Positions 35,325-44,026 are shown, counted from the first letter of the stretch. The stretch is DNA of 64,000 bases from JAIBJN01 sp963839745 (GCA_963839745.1 CAWIWC010000010.1:1-64000), one strand, 5' to 3'. Translations and numbers: made by a program. Notes: generated by a model from the sequence alone, not told the origin.

Positions 35325-35531
35325 GTGCGGCCGGACGGCGCACCTTCGAGGCTTCGCGACGCGATCGCGGGCGGACGGCGTGAGCTCGCGCTCTATCTGG
35401 CCGCGGCGGCCGTCTACGTCGCCGTCGGCGTCGCGAAGCCCGAGTTCCTGTTCTCCTGGGTCGTCGCCGCCGGCTATCTCCTGCTCGTCGTCGTCGCGCT
35501 CCCCTTCGTCGTCGGCCGCCTGCGCCGGTGA
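35325..35531 (+). CDS. Small two-helix membrane protein
   Basis: The protein has 68 residues, starting at GTG. Two hydrophobic segments (ELALYLAAAAVYVAVGVA and FSWVVAAGYLLLVVVALPFVVG) suggest a helical hairpin in the inner membrane. It lies 11 bases after pspAB and its stop overlaps the next GTG start, so it is likely part of the same transcript. No family recognised. Confidence 0.55.
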   Translation: MRPDGAPSRLRDAIAGGRRELALYLAAAAVYVAVGVAKPEFLFSWVVAAGYLLLVVVALPFVVGRLRR

Positions 35532-36442
35532 GCTGGGCCGCCCACGATCTCGAGCCCTACGTCATCCAGAAGGAGCTCGGGAAGCGCGTCGCCTTCGTGC
35601 CTCTGCTCGTGGGCTCGTACGCGCCCGACCTGCTCTCCAAGTGGTTCGTGTACGGCGTCACGCTCGCCGGCTTCGAGCTGAAGGCCGACAACCCCGCCCA
35701 GTTCCACCGGGGCTGGCCGGGCTTCGGCTTCACGCATTCGCTCACGTTCGGCGTGCTCGTGGGCTTGCTGCTCTACCTCGTCTGGCGCAACAAGGTGGTC
35801 GCGTACAGCTTCGTGATCGGACAGTGGGCGCACGTGCTGACGGACATGGGCGACACGGTCGGAACGATGCTCTTCTTCCCGTTCACCGACCATCTGTTCG
35901 CCCTCGGCGCCTGGGCGTATGCCGGTCAGACCGGGCGGTACACGGACGCCGGCGCCTACTTCAGCGGCCTCGGGTTCGTCTGGGACGGCGTGTTCGTGGT
36001 GTGGGGGATCCTCAGCTGGCGCGTGCTCACGCGCGGGTACTTCCGCACCACGGTCATGGCGGCGGACCCGTTCTGGGGCTGGGCGGGCCGCTACCTCTCG
36101 GAGACGACGCTCGTCGCGCTCTACCGCGCCTCGTTCTTTTACGGCGTCGCACGGTGGACGGCGTGGCTCATTTGGGCCCACGTCGTGCGATCGTTCGCCT
36201 TCGACCTCCGCTGGGGCGGCCCGCGGTGGGTTCCGCGCGTGTACGCGGACGAGCTGAACTCCGCGCCGGCGTGCAAGTGCCCGGGATGCTGCTCGATGAA
36301 GCCGAGGGTCGGCTTCTATGGCGCAGTGGCCGTCTGCGCCTACACGAAGGGGCACGTGAGCTCGATCCGCCAGGCGCTCCGCCTCGCGCCGCCCCGACCC
36401 CGGCGGCGGCGTCGGCGGAGCCCTCGGTCCGGAGTTGACTAG
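35528..36442 (+). CDS. Membrane-bound metal-dependent hydrolase-like protein (YdjM/DUF457 type)
   Basis: The protein has 304 residues with about five membrane helices. The N-terminal region has charged/His positions at the membrane edge (HDLEPYVIQKELG, GSYAPDLLSKW, HRGWPGFGFTHS, GQWAHVLTDMGDT) like the His/Asp pattern of YdjM-type predicted hydrolases. A cytosolic C-terminal part holds a Cys-rich KCPGCCSM motif and an Arg/Pro-rich tail. The function is unknown. Start is a GTG overlapping the previous stop by 4 bases. Confidence 0.6.
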   Translation: MSWAAHDLEPYVIQKELGKRVAFVPLLVGSYAPDLLSKWFVYGVTLAGFELKADNPAQFHRGWPGFGFTHSLTFGVLVGLLLYLVWRNKVVAYSFVIGQWAHVLTDMGDTVGTMLFFPFTDHLFALGAWAYAGQTGRYTDAGAYFSGLGFVWDGVFVVWGILSWRVLTRGYFRTTVMAADPFWGWAGRYLSETTLVALYRASFFYGVARWTAWLIWAHVVRSFAFDLRWGGPRWVPRVYADELNSAPACKCPGCCSMKPRVGFYGAVAVCAYTKGHVSSIRQALRLAPPRPRRRRRRSPRSGVD

Positions 36443-37115
36443 GGTCCCCCGGGTGCGCGTCGCCCTCGTGCTTGCGGCACTCGCCGCGCTTCTCGCCTCT
36501 GCCGCCGAGGCCCGCCTCGCTCCCTCCCTGGACGCGGAGGTGGTCGCCGCTCCGGCGCCCCAGCGCGCGGCGCCGACCGCCTGGCCGCCGGGCCGGCAGC
36601 GTCCGCTCCTGGTCGTGCGCGGCGGTGACCCGCGCACCGGCAGCGGCCCCGTGCTCCGGTACATGGTCGAGGTCGAGGCGGGCATCGTCATCGCGCGGCT
36701 CGAGTTCGCCCGGCTCGTGCACGCCATCCTCGGCCACCCCCGCAGCTGGGGCGGAACCGGCCGCGTCTCCTTCCGCCGAGTCTCGTCGGGGCCGGTGGAC
36801 TTCCGCGTCACGCTGGCCTCGCCGGGCACGACCGACCGGTTGTGCTCGCCCTACCTCACCAACGGCATCTACTCCTGCGCGAACGGTGGGCGCGCCGTCC
36901 TCAACCTCATGCGCTGGCGCCAGGGCGCCAGTGCGTACCGCTACGTCGAGCGCTACCGCCGTTACCTCGTCAACCACGAGGTGGGACACCTGCTCGGGCA
37001 CGGCCACCGGTCATGCACGGCGATCGGCGCGAAGGCGCCGGTGATGATGCAGCAGACCAAGGGCGTCGCCCCGTGCCGGGCGAACCCCTGGCCGCTCTCG
37101 TGGGAGCGCGACTAG
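36435..37115 (+). CDS. Secreted DUF3152-type zinc protease-like protein
   Basis: The protein has 226 residues with a signal peptide (VALVLAALAALLASAAEA). The C-terminal domain holds HEVGHLLGHGH, a metzincin-style zinc motif, and four or more cysteines (DRLCSP, YSCANG, HRSCTA, APCRANP) for disulfides; this matches DUF3152. The protein is probably an extracellular peptidase. Its TAG stop shares the palindrome CTAG with the stop codon of the convergent pspAA gene. Confidence 0.8.
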   Translation: MTRVPRVRVALVLAALAALLASAAEARLAPSLDAEVVAAPAPQRAAPTAWPPGRQRPLLVVRGGDPRTGSGPVLRYMVEVEAGIVIARLEFARLVHAILGHPRSWGGTGRVSFRRVSSGPVDFRVTLASPGTTDRLCSPYLTNGIYSCANGGRAVLNLMRWRQGASAYRYVERYRRYLVNHEVGHLLGHGHRSCTAIGAKAPVMMQQTKGVAPCRANPWPLSWERD

Positions 37116-37399
37116 CTCGGGATGTCCGGGATGAGCCCCTGATCCGAGAAGAGACGCTTCGTCTCCTCCAGGGTCAGGTCGCTCGGCGGGATGAGGACGT
37201 CCGAGGGGTGCAGGTCGTCGTCGCCGAGCCGCTCCCCGTCGGCCTGGACGAGGCTCCACATCTCGTCGAGAACGCGGTCGAGCTCGGGCTCGTCGCCTGC
37301 ATCCGCGGCAGTCTGGGCCTTTTCGTCCAGCTCGTTCAGCTTCGACAGCAGGTCGTCGTCGACGCGGAACTGGCCCTCGCCCATCAGCCTGACGATCAC
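37112..37399 (-). CDS. pspAA: PspA-associated protein PspAA
   Basis: The protein has 95 residues and starts IVRLMGEGQFRVDDDLLSKLNELD, the conserved PspAA opening; it ends in the short segment DVLIPPSDLTLEETKRLF. It has no membrane or signal segment. It is co-translated with pspA (4-base overlap) and is thought to modulate PspA function. It belongs to the same stress module as htpX-pspAB on the opposite strand. Confidence 0.87.
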   Translation of the reverse strand: MIVRLMGEGQFRVDDDLLSKLNELDEKAQTAADAGDEPELDRVLDEMWSLVQADGERLGDDDLHPSDVLIPPSDLTLEETKRLFSDQGLIPDIPS

Positions 37400-38124
37400 T
37401 GCTCCAGCTCCTTCTTCGCGCCGCCCGCTGCGAGCTCGCCCTTGAGCTTCGCCAGCTCGTCATCCACCTGGCTCTGAGCCGAGATCTGCGCCAGCTCGCG
37501 GTCGAGCGAGGTCTCGCCGGTTGTGAAGTCCTCGAGCGCGCCGGACTCGACGAGCTCGTCGACGGCGGCCGCCCGCGCCTGCATGTCCTCGGTCTTGTCC
37601 TGGGCACGCTGGATCGCGAGCCCGGTGTCGGCCATCTCCTCGCCGATCCCGGTTGCCGCCTCGGTGATGCGCACCTGCGCCTCGGCGGCCGAGTACTGCG
37701 CCTTGATGACCTCCTTCTGGCTGCGGAAGGACTCGACCTTGGCGGAGAGGCGCTTCTCGTTGGCGAGGAGCTTCTCCTGCTGGGCCTCGAGGCCCGCGAT
37801 CTGCTGGTCGAGACCCTGGAGCTGCGTCTGCGCGACCGTCTTGCGCTCCAGCGCCGCGCGGGCGAGGTCCTCGCGACCCGCCGACAGCGCTGCGCGCGCC
37901 TGCTGGTCGAGCTTCGGGAGCTCCTGCTCGATCTTCTGCGTCTGCAGCTCGAGGCGCTTTTTCGCCGTGACGACGTCTGCGACGCCCCTCTTGACGTTCT
38001 GCAGCATCTCGAGCTGCTTCTCGTACGAGTAGTCCAGCGTGACCGATGGATCTTCGGCGCGGTCGAGAAGCTTCGAGATCCACGCTTTGACGACGGTCGA
38101 CGTGCGGCTCATGAGGCCGGCCAT
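37396..38124 (-). CDS. pspA: Phage shock protein A / Vipp1 family membrane-remodelling protein
   Basis: The protein has 242 residues, nearly all alpha-helical, with long coiled coils (about 30-220). The pattern SRTSTVVKAWISKLLDRAEDPSVTLDYSYEKQLEMLQNVKRGVADVVTAKKRL matches PspA/IM30. Unlike the Gram-negative type, a short N-terminal amphipathic helix is followed at once by the coiled coil. It polymerises on damaged membranes. The pspAA gene overlaps its stop; the two read toward htpX-pspAB with two genes between. Confidence 0.92.
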   Translation of the reverse strand: MAGLMSRTSTVVKAWISKLLDRAEDPSVTLDYSYEKQLEMLQNVKRGVADVVTAKKRLELQTQKIEQELPKLDQQARAALSAGREDLARAALERKTVAQTQLQGLDQQIAGLEAQQEKLLANEKRLSAKVESFRSQKEVIKAQYSAAEAQVRITEAATGIGEEMADTGLAIQRAQDKTEDMQARAAAVDELVESGALEDFTTGETSLDRELAQISAQSQVDDELAKLKGELAAGGAKKELEQ

Positions 38125-38171
38125 CCGAATAGCCCTCCCAGTCCGGGTTCCGCTGTCATGCTACCCCGGCG

Positions 38172-38891
38172 ATGATCGTCGAGCGGAGCATGGATCCCCA
38201 GCTGCTTTCCAACGCCTATCTCGTGGCGGACCGCTCCGGAGGGTCGGCGGTGTTCATCGATTCGGGAGCACCCATCGAGCCGCTTCTGGCGGCGGTCGAC
38301 CGCCTCGAGGTGCATCCGACCCACCTGCTCACGACCCATGGGCACGCCGACCACGTGGCCCATCACGAGCTGCTCGAAGACCGCTACGGGCTGCGGATCC
38401 TCGCGGCTCCCGACGAGGGCCTCGACGGCGCCGAGCACCTCGGGCACGGCGAGGTGGTCGAGGCCGGTGATCTGCGCATCGAGACTCTGCGCACGCCCGG
38501 ACACACGCGCGGGATGCTCGCGTTCGTGGTCGACGCGGAGGCCGTCTTCACGGGCGACACGCTCTTCACGGGCTCGGTCGGCGGGGCGCAGGAGGGGTTC
38601 GACGACCTGCGCCGGTCGATCATGGACGTGCTCATGGGGCTGCCGCACGAGCTCGCCGTCTACCCCGGGCACAGCGAGGAGACGACCATCGGCCGCGAGT
38701 ACGACGAGAACCCGTTCGTCCGCGTCTGGCGAGGCGTCGACCCCGAGGGGACGGAACGCGTTCACGTGGAGGGCGCCGAGGCGACGCTGGTGGTCTGGGC
38801 ACACGACTACGACGGCGGCGGCAAGGCGTGGGTCCGCTTCCGTGACGGCCGCGACGCCGTCCTGGGCGGCTCGCGGATCGAGCGCCGCTAG
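38172..38891 (+). CDS. MBL-fold metallohydrolase, glyoxalase II-like
   Basis: The protein has 239 residues. The metal motif THGHADH (HxHxDH), PGHTRGM (third His) and FTGDTLF (bridging Asp) and YPGHSEET (last His) all match glyoxalase II-like hydrolases. The C-terminal 65 residues form an extra small beta-rich segment. It is cytoplasmic and probably cleaves a thioester or a lactone. The gene diverges from pspA by 47 bases. Confidence 0.85.
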   Translation: MIVERSMDPQLLSNAYLVADRSGGSAVFIDSGAPIEPLLAAVDRLEVHPTHLLTTHGHADHVAHHELLEDRYGLRILAAPDEGLDGAEHLGHGEVVEAGDLRIETLRTPGHTRGMLAFVVDAEAVFTGDTLFTGSVGGAQEGFDDLRRSIMDVLMGLPHELAVYPGHSEETTIGREYDENPFVRVWRGVDPEGTERVHVEGAEATLVVWAHDYDGGGKAWVRFRDGRDAVLGGSRIERR

Positions 38892-38915
38892 ACCTCGTTA
38901 CGCTGTCCGGCGACC

Positions 38916-39551
38916 ATGCTCGAGCCCCCTGAGATCCAGGAATACGCCGAGGCGAGCACGACGCCGTCCACGGATCTGCTCAAGCGCCTTGCCGAGGAGA
39001 CGAAGGAGACGCTGCGCGCGCCGCAGATGCTGACGGGCCCCGTCGAGGGCCGCCTGCTCGAGTTCCTCGTCTTCGCACTCCAACCTCAGCGCGTCCTCGA
39101 GCTCGGCACCTACAGCGGCTACTCCTCGACCTCGATGGCGCCGCTGCTGCCGCCGGGAGGCCACATCGACACCTGCGAGGTGGACGAGACGCACGCGGCG
39201 GTCGCCCGGCGCTACCACGAGGAGGCCGGCGTCGCCGACCGCATCACGATCCACCTCGGCCCGGCGCTCGAGACGATCGAGAAGCTCGAGGGCGAGTTCG
39301 ACCTGATCTTCATCGACGCGGACAAGCTCAACTACCCGGCGTACTACGAGGCGCTCGTGCCCAGGCTCTCGCCGCGGGGGATCATGGCGCTCGACAACAC
39401 GCTCTGGTCGGGCCGCGTGGTCGAGCCTCCGGAGACGCCCGAGACGGAGATGTTCGTCGAGCTCAACGCGCGCATCGCCGCCGACCCGCGGGTCGTGGCG
39501 GTCATGCTGACGGTGCGCGACGGCGTCACGCTCGTCCGCCGCGCCGGTTGA
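38916..39551 (+). CDS. Class I SAM-dependent O-methyltransferase (CCoAOMT-like)
   Basis: The protein has 211 residues. The SAM-binding motif is VLELGTYSGYSS, motif II CEVDETHAAVARRY, and the metal site Asp is in LIFIDADKLNYPAYYE, with the second Asp/Asn pair in ALDNTLWSG. This is the cation-dependent O-methyltransferase layout (catechol or caffeoyl-CoA type). The substrate is unknown. Confidence 0.88.
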   Translation: MLEPPEIQEYAEASTTPSTDLLKRLAEETKETLRAPQMLTGPVEGRLLEFLVFALQPQRVLELGTYSGYSSTSMAPLLPPGGHIDTCEVDETHAAVARRYHEEAGVADRITIHLGPALETIEKLEGEFDLIFIDADKLNYPAYYEALVPRLSPRGIMALDNTLWSGRVVEPPETPETEMFVELNARIAADPRVVAVMLTVRDGVTLVRRAG

Positions 39552-39623
39552 CTCGTCGCCGGCGGCGGAGTACCGTCGGCCGGTCTAACTCTGTGACATT
39601 TGTCGCAAAAGGAGGCGGCTCCG

Positions 39624-40451
39624 TTGCGAGCGGAAGGGTGGCGCAAGGTGGCGTCCGCCACGTGGCGGGGCCCGCTCGACCCGCAGATCTACGGCGATCT
39701 CGAGCTCGACGCGGCTGAGCTGCTCACCTTCATCGAGGACGCCAGGGCCGCGTCCGGGGTCCACGTCACGGTGACGCACCTCGTCGGCCGCGCCGTCGCG
39801 CACGCTCTCGGAGAGAACCCCGACCTCAACGTCCGCAAGCGTGGCGGCCGCTTCGAGCCGCGGGAGACCGTGGCTGTCTTCTTCGTGGTCGCCGTGGACG
39901 GCGGCAGAGATCTCTCCGGCGTCAAGGTGAAGGACGCGGACCGCAAGTCCGCGGTCGAGATTGCCCAGGAGCTCTCCGAGCGTGCGGCGCGGATCCGGAG
40001 CGCCGAGGACGCCGACTTCGGGCGCTCGAAGAAGCTCCTCGCCAGGACGCCGACCCCGGTCCTGCGGCCCGCATTGAAGCTCGTCACCTGGCTGACGTCC
40101 GACGTGGGCCTCGACCTGCGCCGGTTCGGCCTGCGCAGCCAGCCCTTCGGCAGCGCCCTCGTCACCTCCGTGGGCATGCTCGGCGTCCAGCACGCGTACG
40201 CCCCGCTCTCGCCCTTCTACCGCGTGCCCTTCCTCGCGCTCGTGTCGGAGGTGACGGAGAAGCCCGTCGTCCGGGACGGGGAGATCGTCGCCAGGCCGAT
40301 GCTGACCGTCTCGGTGACCATGGATCACCGCTATCTCGACGGTGCCCACGCCGCGAGGCTCGCGCGCAGCGCGCGCGCGTATCTCGACGATCCACGGGCC
40401 CACGAGCCGCCGCTTTCCCGGTTGCCGCAGGAGGCGGCAAGCGACGCGTGA
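39624..40451 (+). CDS. Free-standing 2-oxoacid dehydrogenase E2-type acyltransferase
   Basis: The protein has 275 residues and consists only of the E2 catalytic (chloramphenicol acetyltransferase-like) domain. No lipoyl or subunit-binding domain precedes it. The active-site motif DHRYLDGAHA (canonical DHRxxDG) is near residue 234. The TTG at 39624 is chosen because AAAAGGAGG ends 8 bases upstream; another in-frame TTG at 39600 lies before that site. The gene overlaps the acyl-CoA synthetase by 4 bases, so the two probably act on the same acyl-CoA, for instance in polyketide-like or wax/glycolipid acyl transfer. Confidence 0.75.
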   Translation: MRAEGWRKVASATWRGPLDPQIYGDLELDAAELLTFIEDARAASGVHVTVTHLVGRAVAHALGENPDLNVRKRGGRFEPRETVAVFFVVAVDGGRDLSGVKVKDADRKSAVEIAQELSERAARIRSAEDADFGRSKKLLARTPTPVLRPALKLVTWLTSDVGLDLRRFGLRSQPFGSALVTSVGMLGVQHAYAPLSPFYRVPFLALVSEVTEKPVVRDGEIVARPMLTVSVTMDHRYLDGAHAARLARSARAYLDDPRAHEPPLSRLPQEAASDA

Positions 40452-42157
40452 GCACCACGGCCGCCGACCGCCCCTGGCTGCGCTCCTACGGCGACGTCCC
40501 GGCGTCGCTCTCCTACCCCGAGATCACGCTGTACGAGGCCCTGGCCGCCTCCGTGGGGCGCACGCCGGAGTCGATCGCCTACGACTTCCTCGGGGTCACG
40601 GCCACCTACGCCGAGCTGCTCGCGTCCGTCGACCGCTGTGCGAACGCGCTCGCAACCCTCGGGCTCGGCCCGGGCGAGCGGATCACGATCTCGATGCCGA
40701 CCTCGCCGCAGGGCGTGATCCCGTTCTATGCGGCAGCGAAGCTCGGCGCCGTCGCCTCGATGATTCATCCGCTCTCCGCTCCCGGCGAGATTGCGGGCTA
40801 CTTGAACCGCAGCGGCTCGCGCATCGCGGTGACCCTGGACGCCTTCTACAAGAGCTTTGCGGCGATCGAGGAGCCGACGCCCCTCGAGACGCTCGTCCTC
40901 GCGCGCATCTCCGACGACCTGCCGCTCCACAAGCGGCTGGGCTTCTGGGCCACCCGAGGACGCAAGATCCCCAAGGTGCCCCCCGACCCGCGCGTCAGGT
41001 GGTGGTCCGAGCTCATGGCCGGGGAGGATCCCCCCGTCCCGGCCGCCGCGACCGGCGTGCACGAGCCGGCGGCAATCCTCTACTCGGGCGGTACGACGGG
41101 GACACCGAAGGGCATCGTGCTCTCGCACTCGAACTTCGTCAGCGAGGGGTTGCAGGTCCGGGCCTGGATCGGTCTGGGGCCGGACGACACGATTCTCGCC
41201 GCGCTGCCGATCTTCCATGGGTTCGGCCTCGCGGCGCTCGTCAACGCCGGGCTCCTCAGCGGCTGCCGGCTCGTCCTCGTGCCGGTGTTCAGCCCCGAGA
41301 CGACCGCCAAGCTGATCCGCAAGAAGCGGCCGACGCTGATCGCCGGCGTGCCCACCCTGTACGAGGCGCTCATCCGCCATCCTGCGCTGCAGGACGCCGA
41401 TCTCTCCTCGCTGCGGGCGGCGTTCTCCGGCGCGGACTCCCTGCCGGAGCCCGTCCGGCTCGGGTTCGAGAAGCTCGTCGCGGAGCGCGGCGGGCGCGTG
41501 CGGCTGCTCGAGGGCTACGGGCTGACGGAGACCGTCACCGGAATCATGGGAATGCCTCTGGCAGAGTCGCGGCCGGGCAGCATCGGCGTGCCGCTCCCCG
41601 ACACCTCGGTCGCGATCTGTGCGCTGGGCGGGACGGAGGAACTGCCGCCGGGGGAGAACGGGGAGATCTGCGTGTCGGGCCCGGCGGTCATGCTCGGCTA
41701 CCTCGACGATCCCGAGGCGACGGCCGCCGTTCTCAAGGTGCACGAGGACGGCCGCACCTGGCTGCACACGGGCGACATCGGCCGGATGGACGAGGACGGG
41801 TTCTTCTTCTTCACCTCGCGCCTCAAGCGGATGATCAAGTCGTCCGGGTTCAACGTCTATCCGTCGCAGGTCGAGACGACGCTCCACCAGCATCCCGGCG
41901 TCGCCGAGGTCTGCGTGATCGGGGTGCCCGATGCGGCGCAGGGCGAGCGGGTCGTCGCGGTCGTCGTCCCCGCCGACCCGGGCGCGGCCGGCGACGCACT
42001 GGCGGCCGAGTTGATCGGGCATTGCCGCTCGCGCCTGATCAAGTGGTCGTGCCCGCGCGACATCGAGTTCCGAAGCGAGTTGCCGAAGACCCGGGTCGGG
42101 AAGATCGACTTCACGACCCTCACGCGCGAGGCCGCCGAGCGGCAGTCCGTTTCCTAG
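40448..42157 (+). CDS. AMP-dependent acyl-CoA synthetase/ligase
   Basis: The protein has 569 residues. ATP-binding motif YSGGTTGTPKG (212-222), the A5 motif GYGLTET, A7-A8 LHTGDIGRMDEDGFFFFTSRLKRMIKSSGFNVYPSQVE, and the catalytic Lys in KTRVGKIDF near the end match fatty- or aromatic-acid CoA ligases. It activates a carboxylic acid in two steps via an acyl-AMP. It starts with a GTG inside the E2-type gene. Its stop shares CTAG with the convergent alcohol dehydrogenase gene. Confidence 0.88.
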   Translation: MSTTAADRPWLRSYGDVPASLSYPEITLYEALAASVGRTPESIAYDFLGVTATYAELLASVDRCANALATLGLGPGERITISMPTSPQGVIPFYAAAKLGAVASMIHPLSAPGEIAGYLNRSGSRIAVTLDAFYKSFAAIEEPTPLETLVLARISDDLPLHKRLGFWATRGRKIPKVPPDPRVRWWSELMAGEDPPVPAAATGVHEPAAILYSGGTTGTPKGIVLSHSNFVSEGLQVRAWIGLGPDDTILAALPIFHGFGLAALVNAGLLSGCRLVLVPVFSPETTAKLIRKKRPTLIAGVPTLYEALIRHPALQDADLSSLRAAFSGADSLPEPVRLGFEKLVAERGGRVRLLEGYGLTETVTGIMGMPLAESRPGSIGVPLPDTSVAICALGGTEELPPGENGEICVSGPAVMLGYLDDPEATAAVLKVHEDGRTWLHTGDIGRMDEDGFFFFTSRLKRMIKSSGFNVYPSQVETTLHQHPGVAEVCVIGVPDAAQGERVVAVVVPADPGAAGDALAAELIGHCRSRLIKWSCPRDIEFRSELPKTRVGKIDFTTLTREAAERQSVS

Positions 42158-43089
42158 GGCAAAACGGCGGCTTTCAGGAGGTCGGGCGGCGGGTCGGCGA
42201 AGAGGCCGGCCACCTGCTCCAGGCCGACCTGGTGCGTGACGAGGCGCTCCCACGGAAAGGCGCCGCTGGCCAGGAAGGCGAGCGCGGAGCGGATCTGGCG
42301 CGGCGTGTGGTGGAACGCTCCCTTGAGCGTCAGCTCTTCGTAGTGGAGGCGGAACGTGTCGACGCCGAGCTCGCGGCCGCCGAAGAAGAGCACTGTGCCG
42401 CCGGGGCGCACGAGGCGGAGCGCGTCCTGCCATGCCTCCGCCGTCCCGACCGCCTCGATGACGACGTCGGCGCCTTCGCCGTCCCCCGGCACGGCGCCGA
42501 ACTCGCGAGCGAGCTCACGCCGCTCGGGACGGCCTCCGACGACCACGACGTTCGCGCCCGCGTCCTTGGCCGCGGCGCACAGCATGAGCCCGATCGGCCC
42601 CGGCCCCAGCACGGCCACGGTCTGGCCGGGCTCGATCCCGGCCCGCTCGACCCCGTGCAGGCAGCAGGCGAGCGGCTCGACCATGGCGGCGACCTCCGGC
42701 GCGAGCACCGGCGGGACGGGAAGGAGGTTGCGCTCGGCGATCCGCGCGGGCACGAGCAGGAACTCGGCATAGGCGCCGTTCAGGAACGGCTTGAGGTTCT
42801 CGCAGAGCGTCTCCTCGCCGCGCCCGCAGGGCGCGCACTCGCCGCACGGCGCCGAGTTGGCCGCGACCACGCGGCGCCCGGTGGCGACGTCGACGCCGCA
42901 GAACTCGTGCCCGAACGGGCTCGGTAGCTCCGCGAGCAGCAGGGGGTGTCCGCGGCGGAACGCCTTCGCGTCGGTGCCGTCCGTGAGCGCCACCTCGACC
43001 TGGACGAGCACGTCGCCGGGGCCGGGCTCCGGCCGCGGCACCTCCTCGACCCTGAGGTCGCAGGGGCCGTGGTAGAGGAGCGCTCTCAC
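42154..43089 (-). CDS. Zinc-type alcohol dehydrogenase, noncanonical catalytic site
   Basis: The protein has 311 residues of the medium-chain dehydrogenase family. The structural zinc lobe is present (APCGECAPCGRGEETLC) and the GHEFCG segment holds the usual His-Glu. The catalytic zinc Cys is replaced: the usual GICGTD reads LTDGTD. NAD(P)-binding glycines are in VLGPGPIGLML. GTG at 43089 is chosen because homology begins there and it overlaps the upstream stop (GTGA). It is shorter than typical (340-350 residues). Catalysis with altered metal ligation, or a different reaction, is possible. Confidence 0.8.
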   Translation of the reverse strand: MRALLYHGPCDLRVEEVPRPEPGPGDVLVQVEVALTDGTDAKAFRRGHPLLLAELPSPFGHEFCGVDVATGRRVVAANSAPCGECAPCGRGEETLCENLKPFLNGAYAEFLLVPARIAERNLLPVPPVLAPEVAAMVEPLACCLHGVERAGIEPGQTVAVLGPGPIGLMLCAAAKDAGANVVVVGGRPERRELAREFGAVPGDGEGADVVIEAVGTAEAWQDALRLVRPGGTVLFFGGRELGVDTFRLHYEELTLKGAFHHTPRQIRSALAFLASGAFPWERLVTHQVGLEQVAGLFADPPPDLLKAAVLP

Positions 43090-43964
43090 GGCGTGAAGAC
43101 GACCTTGACGGCCTCGTGGCTGCGGTAGAGGTCGAGGCCCTCGGTGAAGCGCTCGAGCGGGAGCGTGACCGTAGGGATCGGGTCGAGCTCGGGGAGGAGG
43201 GCGATCGCGTCCCGCATGGCGGCGGGCGTCGCCGAGCACGAGCCGACGAGCGTCAGCTCGCGCCGCAGGACGGCCTCGAAGTCGACCGTGGCGGGATCGA
43301 CGAGCCAGGAGAAGAGGAGCAGGGTTCCGCCCGGTTCGAGCGCGGCGAGCGCGCCGTCGAGGCCTGCGTGCGCGCAGAGAACCGCAGCGTCGACCGGCTC
43401 GCCGTCGGCCGGCTGGGCGCCGTAGCCGAGCGCGAGCTCGAGGCGGTGCGCAAGCGGGTCGGAGGCGAGGACGTCGTCACCGCGGCGCACGAGCGCCTGC
43501 GTGAAGAGCAGGCCGGCGAAGCCGCAGCCGACCACGAGGACGCGCCCGCGAGGGATGCGCTCGACTGCCCGGAGCACGCAGGCGAGAGGCTCGGCGAACG
43601 TCCCGGTCGCGTCGTCGATCTCGTCCGGGAGCGCGATCGTCTGCGCGGCGCTCGCGCGCTCCGCGAACCCGCCCGGAAGGATCGTCGGCTCCGGGAACCG
43701 CGCGCAGGTCGTCTCGTGCCCGGCCCGGCAGCGGTCGCACTCGCCGCAGGGCAGATGGTGGACGAGCGCGACTCGTCGTCCGTCTTCGCCCCTGGCGACC
43801 ACCTCGTGGCCGAGAACGGTGCCGGCGGCCGCCCGGCCGAGCTTCTGGACGTCCGTGCCGCACAGGCCGCACGCGACGACGTCGACCACCTCGCCCGAGC
43901 CGTCCGGCTCGGGCACCTCGCCGAGCGCCGGCTGCCCGGCTTCGTCGAGAACGACCGCCCGCAT
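43086..43964 (-). CDS. Zinc-type alcohol dehydrogenase
   Basis: The protein has 292 residues, short for the family. The catalytic zinc motif is complete (VACGLCGTD, VLGHEVV), the structural zinc motif is LPCGECDRCRAGHETTC, and the cofactor-binding site is VVGCGFAGLL. It lies just upstream of the other dehydrogenase and is coupled to it by a 4-base overlap, so they may work in sequence or as a complex. The shorter length comes from a compact cofactor domain. Confidence 0.83.
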   Translation of the reverse strand: MRAVVLDEAGQPALGEVPEPDGSGEVVDVVACGLCGTDVQKLGRAAAGTVLGHEVVARGEDGRRVALVHHLPCGECDRCRAGHETTCARFPEPTILPGGFAERASAAQTIALPDEIDDATGTFAEPLACVLRAVERIPRGRVLVVGCGFAGLLFTQALVRRGDDVLASDPLAHRLELALGYGAQPADGEPVDAAVLCAHAGLDGALAALEPGGTLLLFSWLVDPATVDFEAVLRRELTLVGSCSATPAAMRDAIALLPELDPIPTVTLPLERFTEGLDLYRSHEAVKVVFTP

Positions 43965-43991
43965 GGGGGCATCGTAGGCGGCGAGAGGAGG

Positions 43992-44026
43992 GGCGCGGAG
44001 GCGGGTGCCGGGCCCGCCCCCGCGCC
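43992..44026 (-). terminator. GC-rich hairpin after the beta-propeller gene
   Basis: GGCGCGG (43992-43998) pairs with CCGCGCC (44020-44026) and inner GCGGG pairs with CCCGC. It lies between the beta-propeller gene stop and the dehydrogenase start on the minus strand. No T tract follows. Confidence 0.4.

Noticed and set aside
40342..42927. Plus-strand open frame of 861 codons
   Set aside because: It is out of frame with the acyl-CoA synthetase and antisense to the dehydrogenase; Arg/Ala/Gly-rich composition with no conserved motif.
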